Positions 6,217-6,472 of a DNA stretch of 6,472 nt are shown here, piece after piece; positions within the stretch are counted from its first letter, which is position 1, and every line of letters begins with the position of its first letter. Origin of the DNA: an uncultured candidate division Zixibacteria bacterium (GTDB lineage Bacteria > Zixibacteria > MSB-5A5 > GN15 > FEB-12); assembly GCA_913009765.1 (NCBI GenBank), contig CAJVYT010000255.1, forward strand, positions 1-6,472, written 5' to 3'. The position numbers were made by a program, and so were the translations under genes. The notes under the pieces were generated by a model. It ran no database searches. It saw nothing but the letters and a program-made list of their open reading frames with translations, and was not told the origin of the DNA.

Positions 6217-6247
6217 AAGTGACCTTGAGCGAATTCGAAGATTACTT
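6217..6247 (+). repeat. Short palindromic repeat, copy 3 (diverged)
   Basis: AAGT (6217-6220) and ACTT (6244-6247) keep the outer pairing of the other copies. The core TGAGCG-AATTCGAAG differs from theirs by a few bases and contains the self-complementary CGAATTCG. It starts 8 nt after the helicase stop, so copies 2 and 3 bracket the helicase gene in the same orientation. Confidence 0.6.
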
Positions 6248-6277
6248 ATAAAAAAATACCCACTATCACTTTCCACC

Positions 6278-6310
6278 AAAAAGCGGCAAGAGCAATTCCT
6301 GCCGCTTTTT
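6278..6310 (+). terminator. Intrinsic terminator after the helicase gene
   Basis: AAAAAGCGGCA (6278-6288) and TGCCGCTTTTT (6300-6310) form a perfect 11-bp stem with an 11-nt loop, ending in five T's. It lies about 70 nt beyond the helicase stop. Its symmetry with A5 on the left means it could also work from the other side. Confidence 0.88.
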
Positions 6311-6348
6311 AAATAATGAAATTTATGATACTTTTATGTGGATAAAAT

Positions 6349-6357
6349 TGGTATAAT
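6349..6357 (+). promoter_or_regulatory. Candidate extended -10 promoter for a gene lost at the contig end
   Basis: TGG-TATAAT (TG at 6349-6350, TATAAT 6352-6357) is a good extended -10 element, pointing rightward after the terminator. No convincing -35 is seen at the normal distance. The start would be near 6364, only about 25 nt before the adapter. Nothing else is recognised between 6311 and 6388. Confidence 0.35.
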
Positions 6358-6388
6358 AGTACTGAAATTTTAAGCGGCTGATTCAGCT

Positions 6389-6472
6389 AGATCGGAAGAG
6401 CACACGTCTGAACTCCAGTCACACTGATATATCTCGTATGCCGTCTTCTGCTTGAAAAAAAAAAAGAATAAA
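6389..6472. other. Illumina TruSeq adapter and poly-A read-through (artefact), right end
   Basis: Bases 6389-6422 are the TruSeq read-through adapter beginning AGATCGGAAGAGC, 6423-6430 the index ACTGATAT, and 6431-6454 the P7 end finishing in CTGCTTG. Then come eleven A's and GAATAAA, the pattern of sequencing past the end of the adapter. Genomic DNA ends at 6388. Confidence 0.98.

Noticed and set aside
2925..6247. CRISPR array
   Set aside because: The three repeats are palindromic, diverged and separated by hundreds to thousands of bases that include genes; there is no regular spacer pattern.
1..6472. 60-bp terminal inverted repeats suggesting a transposon or linear element
   Set aside because: Both copies are Illumina TruSeq P7 adapter with the same index, followed by poly-A read-through at the right end.

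Overview
This is a contig of about 6.3 kb of bacterial DNA (61-6388) bracketed by untrimmed Illumina TruSeq adapter sequence (1-60 and 6389-6472). The outer ends carry no biology, and the perfect 60-bp terminal inverted repeat they form is a library artefact. The organism is probably an uncultured member of the FCB superphylum (Ignavibacteria, Marinimicrobia, Cloacimonetes or similar). The evidence is a secreted protein ending in a type IX secretion sorting domain with the QNYPNPFNP signature, a LexA-type box of the Fibrobacter form, and short palindromic repeats with a GAGCGGAGTCGA core. The phylum cannot be fixed from this window alone.

Left part (61-2771): the 3' part of a large secreted beta-propeller (SBBP-repeat) protein with a T9SS type A C-terminal domain converges on a minus-strand gene for an unrecognised exported, probably outer-membrane, protein. 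They share a bidirectional terminator at 1582-1616. The minus-strand gene has a full-consensus promoter placed so close to its ATG that the mRNA would be leaderless.

Right part (2869-6310): a promoter with perfect -35 and near-perfect -10 hexamers has an 18-bp perfect palindrome filling its spacer. That palindrome matches the Fibrobacter succinogenes LexA motif TGCNCN4GTGCA. It reads into a 70-residue protein resembling the detached C-terminal zinc-ribbon/redox tail of class II (B12-dependent) ribonucleotide reductase. This is followed, after a 256-nt leader with its own candidate promoter and several hairpins, by a 901-residue Hel308/Ski2-like superfamily 2 helicase. The helicase carries an extra C-terminal winged helix of OmpR-like appearance. 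Three related hairpin repeats punctuate the region, and an intrinsic terminator closes it.

The working hypothesis is a DNA-damage-inducible module in which a small reductase-tail-like protein and a fused repair helicase are made together. The LexA-box match and the helicase motifs are seen directly; co-regulation and joint function are inference.
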